From positions 558,001-622,000 of the forward strand of contig CAJXKC010000001.1 of NCBI GenBank assembly GCA_913055685.1: 64,000 bases of DNA, in the 5' to 3' direction. The first letter of the stretch is position 1, and every line of letters begins with the position of its first letter. The notes under the pieces are model-generated. The model was not told where the DNA came from, ran no database searches, and was given only the letters and a program-made list of their open reading frames with translations. A program made the translations under genes and the position numbers. This DNA is from an uncultured Flavobacteriales bacterium. Lineage in GTDB: Bacteria > Bacteroidota > Bacteroidia > Flavobacteriales > Schleiferiaceae. Shown here in pieces: positions 44,182 through 52,024 of this stretch.

Positions 44182-44270
44182 TTTTATGTTTCCCTCAAAA
44201 AGGGGCTGCAATATTAGCGCCTTTCTCCAAAATACACAATATTTGCCGAAAAATTTTTAAGCCTCCAATT

Positions 44271-45194
44271 ATGAGTTTATTGGTAGTGGGCACAATGGCC
44301 TTCGACGAGTTAATTACCCCCTTTGGTGAATCCGGTAAAATTATCGGAGGATCAGCTACTTACGCTGCATTATCGGCCGCTAATTTTGCAGATGATATTT
44401 CAATCGTTTCTATTATCGGTGAAGATTTTCCTCAGGCTAAACTGGATTTAATGCAATCCAGAGGAATAAATTTAGAAGGAGTTGAGCAGGTAAGTGGGGG
44501 AAAAACCTTTTTCTGGAAGGGTAAGTATCATAATGATATGAATACGCGCGACTCACTCGATACCCAGTTAAATGTTTTAGCCGACTTTGAGCCTATTGTT
44601 CCGGAAAGTGCGCGCGATGCCGAATATTTGATGCTGGGGAACCTTACACCAGCAGTTCAGATGAGTGTGCTAAAGCAAATGACTAAGCGTCCTAAATTGG
44701 TAATCATGGATACCATGAACTTTTGGATGGACGTAGCAATGCCTGAATTAAAAGAGGTATTAAAGGAAGTGGACCTTTTAACCATAAATGATGAAGAAGC
44801 GCGCCAGTTAAGCGGAGAGTTTTCATTGGTAAAGGCGGCTAAGGCGATATTTGAAATGGGTCCACAATACCTAATCATTAAAAAGGGTGAGCACGGAGCG
44901 CTGCTATTCCATAAGGAGGAAGTTTTTTATGCGCCCGCTTTGCCTTTAGAAGAAGTTTTTGATCCAACTGGGGCCGGAGACACCTTCGCGGGCGGCTTTA
45001 TTGGTCACCTTGCCGATAGTGATGAAGTAAGCTTTGAAAGTATGAAGCGAGGCATTATTTACGGTTCGGCGATGGCCTCTTTTTGTGTGGAAAAGTTCGG
45101 CACCCATAGATTAGTAGAAATCGACCGCAAGGATCTTCATAATCGTGTGATGCGCTTCATTGAGCTAACCAATTTCGATATGAAGCTGAAATAA
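44271..45194 (+). CDS. PfkB-family carbohydrate/nucleoside kinase
   Basis: 307 residues. Ribokinase-fold enzyme: N-terminal LLVVGTMAFDELITPFG with GGSATYAALSAANF (substrate lid region) and the C-terminal PfkB signature DPTGAGDTFAGGFIGHLA with the catalytic Asp. The sequence FFWKGKYHNDMNTRDSLDT is typical of a Bacteroidota subgroup annotated as sugar or adenosine kinase; the true substrate is not visible. Single gene with its own terminator. Confidence 0.88.
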   Translation: MSLLVVGTMAFDELITPFGESGKIIGGSATYAALSAANFADDISIVSIIGEDFPQAKLDLMQSRGINLEGVEQVSGGKTFFWKGKYHNDMNTRDSLDTQLNVLADFEPIVPESARDAEYLMLGNLTPAVQMSVLKQMTKRPKLVIMDTMNFWMDVAMPELKEVLKEVDLLTINDEEARQLSGEFSLVKAAKAIFEMGPQYLIIKKGEHGALLFHKEEVFYAPALPLEEVFDPTGAGDTFAGGFIGHLADSDEVSFESMKRGIIYGSAMASFCVEKFGTHRLVEIDRKDLHNRVMRFIELTNFDMKLK

Positions 45195-45227
45195 TGGGTT
45201 TTAGACCCAACCAAGTCAAATTTAAAG

Positions 45228-45262
45228 ACGTCATTCCTGCACTAATGGGAATGGCGTTTTTT
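45228..45262 (+). terminator. Terminator of the PfkB kinase gene
   Basis: ACGTCATTCC and GGAATGGCGT form a 10-bp stem (one G-U) with a 10-base loop followed by TTTTTT. Its T run abuts the inverted repeat upstream of the sigma-factor gene. Confidence 0.82.
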
Positions 45263-45295
45263 ATTGAAATATCTCACTGAATTTCAATAAATTCG
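45260..45295 (+). promoter_or_regulatory. Promoter with overlapping 11-bp inverted repeat before the ECF sigma gene
   Basis: TTTATTGAAAT (45260-45270) and ATTTCAATAAA (45281-45291) are perfect 11-bp inverted repeats 10 bases apart. A -33-like TTG (45264-45266) lies in the left arm and a -7-like TAAATTCG (45288-45295) begins in the right arm, 21 bases apart. A dimeric regulator bound here would cover the promoter. The alternative is an AT-rich stem-loop trailing the preceding terminator. Confidence 0.5.
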
Positions 45296-45312
45296 GCATC
45301 ATTCAGTAGGGC

Positions 45313-45870
45313 ATGACCATTAATAACCAACTAATACAGGCTTGTATCCGTAAGGAACGTAGGGCTCAGTACGAGCTTTATAAAAGTTCTTATGGGATTC
45401 TTATGGCGGTTTGTTTGCGTTATGAAAGGAATAAGGAAGACGCTGAATTCTTATTGAATAAAGCCTTCCTTAAAATTTTAAATAACCTAGAGTCCTATGC
45501 CCCTGAGGTCCCATTTGAAGCATGGATTCGGAGGATTACCATTAACACGGCAATCGATGAATACCGAAAAGCACAGCGGTCGAAGGTAGATTATGTGGAG
45601 GAACCCATGCAGCTCGCGGCCCTAAGTGAAATGGACTACAATGAGGCGGAGAAGCAATTCGATGCCGAAGAATTAATTGCCCTAGTGCAGCAGTTGCCAC
45701 CGGTGAGTCAGAAGGTTTTTAATCTCTACATTATCGATGGCTACAATCATAAAGAAATTGCCGAGCAGCTCGGGATGAGTGAAGGCACAAGCAAATGGCA
45801 TTTAAGCAGTGCCCGCAAGAAATTGCAAGAGATGATGCGTAAGAAAATGGATAACGATAACGTAGCTTAA
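45313..45870 (+). CDS. ECF-type RNA polymerase sigma factor
   Basis: 185 residues. Region 2 is visible as YELYKSSYGILMAVCLRYER...EAFLKILNNLESY-type sequence with AWIRRITINTAIDEYRK. Region 4 ends with the helix-turn-helix FNLYIIDGYNHKEIAEQLGMSEGTSKWHLSSARKKLQ. The linker lacks extra domains. The next gene, 2 bases on, looks like its membrane-spanning anti-sigma factor. Bacteroidota have many such sigma/anti-sigma pairs that react to envelope or surface signals. The regulon is unknown. Confidence 0.92.
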   Translation: MTINNQLIQACIRKERRAQYELYKSSYGILMAVCLRYERNKEDAEFLLNKAFLKILNNLESYAPEVPFEAWIRRITINTAIDEYRKAQRSKVDYVEEPMQLAALSEMDYNEAEKQFDAEELIALVQQLPPVSQKVFNLYIIDGYNHKEIAEQLGMSEGTSKWHLSSARKKLQEMMRKKMDNDNVA

Positions 45871-45872
45871 TC

Positions 45873-47297
45873 ATGACAGAGAAAGAGTTACGCTTATTAT
45901 TTGAACAAAAAATGGCCGATTGGGAGATTCCTTTCAGCGAAGCCAATTGGGAGGCTTTTGTTCAAATGCAGGATCCATCTGAACCCCTATCGGAACAGGA
46001 ATACCGCAAACTCTTTAATGATAAACTTAAAGAAGCGTCTTTCCCTTTTAACCCAGCGGCTTGGGAGGAAATGGAAGCTCAACTGGGCCCCGAAGGTGGG
46101 ATGAACGATGAGGAAATGCGTCGACTCTTTGACGCGAAAGTGACTCAAGGTTCATTTGCTTTTAATGAAGACAATTGGAACCGCATGGAGCATTTGCTCG
46201 ACGAGCAAGAGCAACGACCATTAGCCTATTACTGGCGATCGGTAGCGGCAATTTTACTATTGGCCTTGTCTTCTAGCCTATTATGGTCACCAAGCTCAAC
46301 TCCTCAACCTGGTATAGCGCCTGTTTATGAGTCACGTACCGGATTAGAGTCACCTCTTGATAAGAAGGCAGAACCTAAAGCAGCGGAGGGCAGTCCTGCT
46401 TCGCTTGACGCCGAAATGCCTCAGTCGAGTGAGGTAGCAACAAACAACCTTGTGAAAGGGAGTACCGCTCCCCAAGCTCAGCAGGCCCCGTCAAGCAATC
46501 AAAATAGGCTTGCACAAGAGCCCAGCTCAATTGCCGACCTTAATACCAAAGAAGTGGAGCCCAGTGTAGTGCTTCCAAGTCTGAGCACTTTAGGAATAAA
46601 GTCTTTGAGCTTATTCACGGAACCGCGCTTGGCTTTAATGCTTAGCGAGAAGTCCGAACTACCCCCAGTAAGTAAAAAGGAGCCCTATATCCCGCTAAAT
46701 TATTCGAGTTTATATGCGGTAGGCGGGCCCAATATCAGCCCTAGCTTTAATGGTCAATGGTCCTCTGGTTACAATGCCGGTTTGGTTTATGAATACAGTT
46801 TAGATGGAGTCTCATCCTTTGAAATAGGCCTTATTTACAATCAGGCGGCAATTGGAATCGAGACTATGAGTGATAGCACCTTCTTTGGTTTAGGAAGAAC
46901 CAATGTGAATACCCATCGTCATTATAAGTCTATTGCCAGCCTACGTGTACCTTTTAGCTATAAACTAAAACTTGCGTCGAAACATTCTTTAAATGTAGGG
47001 ATGTACAGCGACCTTAATCTTAGGGTGCGCATGGATGAGACGGTAAGTACTACTATTTTTAAACAGGACCCTAAGGTTGAAAACCGCAGTTTTAACCAGT
47101 CGATGGATAGCTTTGAAGCACTAAGCTTTGGTGCTAGCTTCTCTTATGCTTATCAGTATAATGATCGATTGTCTTTGGGCCTGACCTACACTCGGGGCCT
47201 TTCAGATATTACTAAGGATGATGCTTTTGGATTTGAGTCGGATCACCGACCCGAGCAGCTTAGCCTAGATCTGCGGTACCGAATATTTAAGCGATGA
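45873..47297 (+). CDS. Dual-membrane-type anti-sigma factor: triplicated cytoplasmic segment, membrane helix, outer-membrane beta-barrel
   Basis: 474 residues. Residues 3-32, 41-71 and 79-109 are three tandem copies of a ~30-residue unit LFxxKxxxxxFxFxxxxWxxM, the type of N-terminal segment found in Bacteroidota anti-sigma factors. One membrane helix follows (about 121-138, SVAAILLLALSSSLLW), then a Pro/Ser/Gln-rich linker (140-230). The C-terminal ~235 residues are a PorT-like barrel with alternating strands and a final LSLDLRYRIFKR. The layout matches the Dma anti-sigma family of Bacteroides thetaiotaomicron, thought to span both membranes. The triple repeat is unusual. It abuts the sigma gene and overlaps the lipoprotein gene by 4 bases. 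Confidence 0.75.
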   Translation: MTEKELRLLFEQKMADWEIPFSEANWEAFVQMQDPSEPLSEQEYRKLFNDKLKEASFPFNPAAWEEMEAQLGPEGGMNDEEMRRLFDAKVTQGSFAFNEDNWNRMEHLLDEQEQRPLAYYWRSVAAILLLALSSSLLWSPSSTPQPGIAPVYESRTGLESPLDKKAEPKAAEGSPASLDAEMPQSSEVATNNLVKGSTAPQAQQAPSSNQNRLAQEPSSIADLNTKEVEPSVVLPSLSTLGIKSLSLFTEPRLALMLSEKSELPPVSKKEPYIPLNYSSLYAVGGPNISPSFNGQWSSGYNAGLVYEYSLDGVSSFEIGLIYNQAAIGIETMSDSTFFGLGRTNVNTHRHYKSIASLRVPFSYKLKLASKHSLNVGMYSDLNLRVRMDETVSTTIFKQDPKVENRSFNQSMDSFEALSFGASFSYAYQYNDRLSLGLTYTRGLSDITKDDAFGFESDHRPEQLSLDLRYRIFKR

Positions 47298-48412
47298 TGA
47301 GAAGGACGAATGTTGTTTGGGCAGTTTTAATATTACTACTCTGGTCTTGCAGTAAAGAGGCGGGAGTAGAAGAAAACCACTATAGCGATCAACCCCTATT
47401 TTACCTCAATGCGGTAGTTGATGGGCTACCCATAAGCCTTAAAGCAGGTGAAAACCAATACCAAATGTATACGGGGTACACGCTGCAAGACTCCGTGCTG
47501 CACATGCAAGGGGTGCTAGCAAGCGATAGTCCGAACTTTAGAAATGCCTTTTATATAGATCTACGTGCGGCTGAATTAGTAGCGAATTTGAATCAGCTTA
47601 CTGCTTCACGTACTTTCACCGAAGGCCCCCTTCCCCTTGCTGATCCGAGTGGCTTGGTGGTAAAACCCGATCATTACGATTACCGCTTCTTCGCAGATAA
47701 TGTGAACGGCCACATTCCTACCATGTGGGCGATTGAAGATACTTCCTATTACGGCGATTCTTGTGCCCTTTTAGGTTTAGACGCTACTAGTAAAACGCAC
47801 ATAGAGGTAGTGATGACCAGCACCGGCCCGCTTTCCTGTACGCCGAGCGTTAAACATATTATTAAAACGCATCAAGATTGTAAAGGCGAGTTGCATATCC
47901 TGCAAAACTCGAACAGCGGACTTATCGCTGAAGCCAGAGCTCGCTTGGGTAAATTGCGTAAAGTGGATTGGTATTTAGGCGGACAAAAAGTTTCTTCGGG
48001 ATTAAATTTTAATTACTCCCCCTTGGTTTACCAACCGAGCTATCTCATTCGGGCAGAATTAGAGTTTGAATCTGGCTGTACCGAAAGCATTGAAAAGCTG
48101 GTTCTTCCTGGCGGTTCTACTTGTGATATTAATATCGATTATTTAAAGACTAAACATCGCGTAGCGAACCCACATAATCTCAAAACGGTGGAAATCCGCT
48201 ATTACGATGCACAGGGTAAGATGTATAGTTCTTGGTATCCAAAGGCAGAGGGAAGCTTTAGCATTGAGTCTTACAATAGCTATCACGATGCCAACTCCAG
48301 TCAGCCGCACCAAAGATTTAGCTTTAGTGGAGAAGCGATCTTAAAAAGTGCCGATGGAGCGAGCATTAAGCTCAACAGTATCTTTGGGATATTTGCTCTA
48401 GCCCACCCTTAG
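47294..48412 (+). CDS. Lipoprotein of the sigma/anti-sigma cassette
   Basis: 372 residues. A signal segment VVWAVLILLLWSC places the lipidated Cys near residue 19, followed by KEAGVEE. The mature protein is beta-rich with several cysteines (GDSCALLG, GPLSCTPS, HQDCKGE, GSTCDINI) that could form disulfides. The middle, WYLGGQKVSSGLNFNYSPLVYQPSYLIRAELEFESGCTES, resembles a PKD/Ig-like fold. The start overlaps the anti-sigma gene by 4 bases (ATGA), so it belongs to the cassette and may interact with the barrel at the outer membrane. Not recognised otherwise. Confidence 0.7.
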   Translation: MMRRTNVVWAVLILLLWSCSKEAGVEENHYSDQPLFYLNAVVDGLPISLKAGENQYQMYTGYTLQDSVLHMQGVLASDSPNFRNAFYIDLRAAELVANLNQLTASRTFTEGPLPLADPSGLVVKPDHYDYRFFADNVNGHIPTMWAIEDTSYYGDSCALLGLDATSKTHIEVVMTSTGPLSCTPSVKHIIKTHQDCKGELHILQNSNSGLIAEARARLGKLRKVDWYLGGQKVSSGLNFNYSPLVYQPSYLIRAELEFESGCTESIEKLVLPGGSTCDINIDYLKTKHRVANPHNLKTVEIRYYDAQGKMYSSWYPKAEGSFSIESYNSYHDANSSQPHQRFSFSGEAILKSADGASIKLNSIFGIFALAHP

Positions 48413-48927
48413 GCTTCGAACTCGATAAGTACCTGATTTTTTTCAACTGCCTCGCCTTCTTGGCAAGGTACAGCCTTGATTACCGCATCATTTTCGGCTT
48501 TCAGAACGTTTTCCATTTTCATCGCCTCAAGCACAATTAAGGGCTGTCCTTTTTTGATGTTGTCTCCTGCTTTTACTTTTATATCTAAAACCAAACCCGG
48601 CATGGGGGCTTTGAGGTCGTTGAGTGCCGAAGCAGCGAGGTGTTCCATGCCCAGATCTTTCAGCAATAGGTCAAATCGGTCGGCTGCCTTTACTGCGATT
48701 ATCTGATCGTTAATTTCTAGGCTAAACTCTTTGCTTTCATAATCCGCTTCTAAAACGTGGATGCGGTAACTTTTTTGCTGATGAATTAGGTGAAAACCCT
48801 TCTCGGCATTGCCCTTAATATCGAGGCTCAGAGACTCGCCGTTTAAACTAAGTTTCTTGCCTTGTTCGCTTACTTCAACGGGGTAAGCTTTTTCATTAAT
48901 CTCGATTTGATAAGATTGGCTAGACAT
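48409..48927 (-). CDS. Biotinyl carrier protein of an acyl-CoA carboxylase
   Basis: 172 residues. The C-terminal ~75 residues form a biotinyl domain with the lysine to be biotinylated, Lys137 in EAMKMEN, preceded by APMPGLVLDIKVKAGDNIKKG. The N-terminal ~95 residues are a beta-rich domain as in the carrier part of propionyl/methylcrotonyl-CoA carboxylases and unlike AccB. The carboxylase subunits are not adjacent, so the partner complex is unknown. Its stop interlocks by 4 bases with the convergent lipoprotein gene. Confidence 0.88.
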   Translation of the reverse strand: MSSQSYQIEINEKAYPVEVSEQGKKLSLNGESLSLDIKGNAEKGFHLIHQQKSYRIHVLEADYESKEFSLEINDQIIAVKAADRFDLLLKDLGMEHLAASALNDLKAPMPGLVLDIKVKAGDNIKKGQPLIVLEAMKMENVLKAENDAVIKAVPCQEGEAVEKNQVLIEFEA

Positions 48928-48966
48928 GATAGCATACTTTTGCGTGAGCTAAGTTAAGCATAAGCC

Positions 48967-50652
48967 ATGCAAAGCAAATTCTTTTTTACGCTTTTATTCT
49001 GCTGTCTTTCGGGGGCCTTTTTGAGTGCTCAGGATAAGGCGGATTTAAACTTGGAGTACAGCGAAGGAAAAGGCTTTGAGGCTCAAATGTGGCTAAGCAC
49101 CAACTTTGATAAGCCTAACCTGAAGCTAATGCTTTATGGCGCTGAGGTCCTTGAGGTGCGGCTGGCTCAGGGTCGTTTAAAGCAAGCCCTACCTTTTCGC
49201 CTTTCGGCGGATACCTTGCTTATTGAACTACCGCCTAAATTAGACCCCCGCAGTCGTATTTACATCGCCTACCGCTATACTTGGGAAAGTTTAGCAGAAT
49301 CACCCTTTGTGGAGTTGCTAAAGCCAGGCTTAGTATTCAATGCCTTCAATTTGGAAGAAGGAGCGCGATCGGGAACCCCCGGTTGGTTAATTCCTAGCCG
49401 CAATGGAAGCTTTGATGAACTTCGCATTGGCATGATATATCCCAAAGATTTAAATCTGGGAATTCCGCTGGAAGAAGACTATGAAATAGAACTGAAGGGC
49501 TCGAAAAACCTGCGTTATTTCCAGTCAGAAGCACCGGTAGACATGGTAGCTTTCTACCTTGTATTTGGAGACTTTAGGCGCTTTGACCCTGAAGATGTTT
49601 TAGAAGATTTAGCCGAGAATGAGGAATTGTTGGAGAAAAGCCGCTTAGCCCAGTTTGAGGCCACTTATGGTTTTATCTTAGATTATGTTAGCCGAGAATA
49701 CGGCTTTATGCTTACCAACGAGGCCTTAAAGGAATTAGAAGAACTAGAGGAGCGGCCGGCACCGCAAGGTTTTTGGAGTGAAGGCTTAGAGGCGAAAATG
49801 AGCAGACCGGTTCAAAATAAGACCTATGCCATCCTCGCAAATTTTGAGAAGGATGAAGACCGTTTATTTAAGAAATGGTTTGACTATTGTCGAAACGCTA
49901 TTGGTGCGCAGCGATGGTCACAGAACCTTGAAAGCCACTATGCAAATGGGGACACAAGCAACTTCTTCTGGAGCTATTTTCTTGCAGACTATTTAAAGCA
50001 ACACCAATTATCATGGGCCGACACCAGCAAAGCAACAAAGTCTAAGCAGGAGCGCTTTTACCTAAGTATGGCTCAATCTTTATACCATCGCAAGAAGGCC
50101 ATCGACTTTAAAGTTTCGTATCGATTAAAGAATGCACAGCAGCGCATGGAATTCTATTTGGAACAAGCCGACACTAATATTTCCATCAGCGGAAGCTTAA
50201 AGGCCCAGATTGTTTTTAAAGATAGCACGGTAGAAAGGGAGCTAGATTACCTTTTGGGAGAAAGAGATACGATTTATGTAAACATCAGCGAAAGCCCCCG
50301 AAGTCTATATTTATCAATACCAGAAGATCGCTTCTTAAGCTTTAAAGAAGAAAGGCCGCTAACTTATTGGCTTTACGATTTAAACAAAGCTCCCGAGGAG
50401 GCACAGCGCCGCCGAGCCTTATTGGAGCTCATGGAGATTGCCAACCCTAATCTTTTAGCAACCGTGGTGGGAGTAGCTCTGGATTCGGGCGAACCCGAAT
50501 TGCAACTTTTAGCTCTTTCTAAGGTTAAAGATTTGCGTCCGGATGGCCTTAGGCGCCTCGAAAGCACTTTAAAGGCGATGGCTCAGGATGAGTCGAATGT
50601 TAAACTAATGCAAAAGACCAAGGCCTTGGTGCAGGAAATCTGGCCAGAATAA
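48967..50652 (+). CDS. Secreted M1-aminopeptidase-like protein lacking the zinc site
   Basis: 561 residues with a signal peptide ending near SAQ (residue 22). Residues ~80-205 follow the order of an M1 peptidase N-terminal domain: LIELPPKLDPRSRIYIAYRY, a loop PGWLIPSRNGSFDELRIGMIYPKDL, then PVDMVAFYLVFGDFRRF, like the TYLFAFVVGDF strand of M1 enzymes. The following catalytic elements (GAMEN and HExxHxWFG) are absent; helical segments follow and the C-terminal ~90 residues look like HEAT-type helices, as in M1 domain IV. It may be a binding-only pseudoenzyme or an unrelated family. It lies 49 bases upstream of rseP. Confidence 0.55.
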   Translation: MQSKFFFTLLFCCLSGAFLSAQDKADLNLEYSEGKGFEAQMWLSTNFDKPNLKLMLYGAEVLEVRLAQGRLKQALPFRLSADTLLIELPPKLDPRSRIYIAYRYTWESLAESPFVELLKPGLVFNAFNLEEGARSGTPGWLIPSRNGSFDELRIGMIYPKDLNLGIPLEEDYEIELKGSKNLRYFQSEAPVDMVAFYLVFGDFRRFDPEDVLEDLAENEELLEKSRLAQFEATYGFILDYVSREYGFMLTNEALKELEELEERPAPQGFWSEGLEAKMSRPVQNKTYAILANFEKDEDRLFKKWFDYCRNAIGAQRWSQNLESHYANGDTSNFFWSYFLADYLKQHQLSWADTSKATKSKQERFYLSMAQSLYHRKKAIDFKVSYRLKNAQQRMEFYLEQADTNISISGSLKAQIVFKDSTVERELDYLLGERDTIYVNISESPRSLYLSIPEDRFLSFKEERPLTYWLYDLNKAPEEAQRRRALLELMEIANPNLLATVVGVALDSGEPELQLLALSKVKDLRPDGLRRLESTLKAMAQDESNVKLMQKTKALVQEIWPE

Positions 50653-50701
50653 GCTCCTAATCATTAGTTTTGCCTAATTCAAAAAAAGGAAGAACATCCC
50701 T

Positions 50702-52024
50702 ATGGATTTCATTATACAAGCTTCACAGTTTTTACTTTCTCTCTCTTTATTAATTATTCTTCACGAGTTTGGCCACTTTATTCCTGCCAAGCTCTTTAAC
50801 ACCAAGGTGGAGAAGTTTTATTTGTTTTTCGACCCCTATTTCTCGCTCTTTAAAAAGAAAATAGGGGAAACCGAATATGGTATTGGCTGGCTTCCCTTGG
50901 GAGGATATGTGAAAATCTCCGGAATGGTAGATGAAAGCATGGACACCGAGCAGCTTAAGGAAGAGCCTAAACCATGGGAGTTTCGGTCTAAGCCGGCTTG
51001 GCAACGACTAATAATTATGATTGGCGGGGTAACCGTTAATGTGATATTGGCGATTCTCATTTACATGGGGATGATGATGTATTATGGGGAGGACTATCTG
51101 CCTATCGATTCGATTAAGAATGGCCTAATGGTAGACGACAATGGCAAGGCAATCGGATTGAAAAACGGTGACCTGGTTATTGCGGTAGACGGAAATAAGA
51201 TTGAGCGCTTTACCGAGATTCCCAAAGAAATTCTCCTTAGCGAAGAAAGTATTGAGATTATTCGTGATGGTAAGCAAATGAGTTTACCCGTTTTGGACGA
51301 ACACAAAAAGATAATTCTAGATAATCAGACCCCAATCGTTGGGTTGCGCTTTCCCTATATAGTGGGTGGTTTTAGCGATACTTCGGTGGCTAAAGACGCA
51401 GGCATGATGGTGGGTGACTCGGTGATTAGCCTCAACGGAAAATCGCTAAACTACTTTGATCAGTACCTAGACGCAATTCCTACTTATGCTGGAGACACCA
51501 TAATGTTGCAGGCTTATCGCGGACCCGATTTAATGAGCTTTACCATGGTGGTTCCTGATGCTGGTAAAATTGGAGTAGCCCCCGGTGGACCAAGTCCGGC
51601 CTACTATTACCCTATCGAAAAGAAGACCTACGGCTTTTTTGCGGCGATTCCTGCAGGAATCAATAAGGCCAATAATGTGCTTAAAGATTACATCCGTCAG
51701 TTCCGCCTTATTTTTAATCCGGAGACGGAAGCCTACAAGCAAGTAGGGGGCTTTATAGCGATTGGTTCACAGTTCGACACCAGTTGGAACTGGGAGCGGT
51801 TTTGGAGTTTCACCGCGTTCTTGAGTATTATGTTGGCCTTCCTCAATATTTTGCCCATCCCTGCTTTAGACGGTGGCCACGTAGTATTTGTATTATGGGA
51901 AATGGTTTCTGGCCGAAAGCCTTCGGATAAGGTTTTGGAGTATGCCCAAATGGTAGGCTTCTTTATTCTTTTAGCCCTAATCGTTTTGGCCAATGGAAAT
52001 GATATCCTCGGCCTTTTTAAATAG
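50702..52024 (+). CDS. rseP: Site-2 protease RseP (RIP metalloprotease)
   Basis: 440 residues. Membrane zinc protease that cuts transmembrane anti-sigma factors or leftover signal peptides. Zinc ligands HEFGH at 21-25 in the first helix and the distal NILPIPALDGGH near 382-393; a periplasmic PDZ region with KDAGMMVGDSVISLNG lies between. A PDZ-like first copy with GLKNGDLVIAVDGNK is also present, giving two tandem PDZ domains. Four membrane segments. It is a candidate for processing the anti-sigma protein encoded 4 kb upstream, an inference from shared chemistry only. Confidence 0.95.
   Translation: MDFIIQASQFLLSLSLLIILHEFGHFIPAKLFNTKVEKFYLFFDPYFSLFKKKIGETEYGIGWLPLGGYVKISGMVDESMDTEQLKEEPKPWEFRSKPAWQRLIIMIGGVTVNVILAILIYMGMMMYYGEDYLPIDSIKNGLMVDDNGKAIGLKNGDLVIAVDGNKIERFTEIPKEILLSEESIEIIRDGKQMSLPVLDEHKKIILDNQTPIVGLRFPYIVGGFSDTSVAKDAGMMVGDSVISLNGKSLNYFDQYLDAIPTYAGDTIMLQAYRGPDLMSFTMVVPDAGKIGVAPGGPSPAYYYPIEKKTYGFFAAIPAGINKANNVLKDYIRQFRLIFNPETEAYKQVGGFIAIGSQFDTSWNWERFWSFTAFLSIMLAFLNILPIPALDGGHVVFVLWEMVSGRKPSDKVLEYAQMVGFFILLALIVLANGNDILGLFK

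Noticed and set aside
50480-50505. Small TTCGGG-CGAA-CCCGAA hairpin inside the M1-like gene
   Set aside because: Short 6-bp stem in coding sequence, no T run and no position that suggests control.
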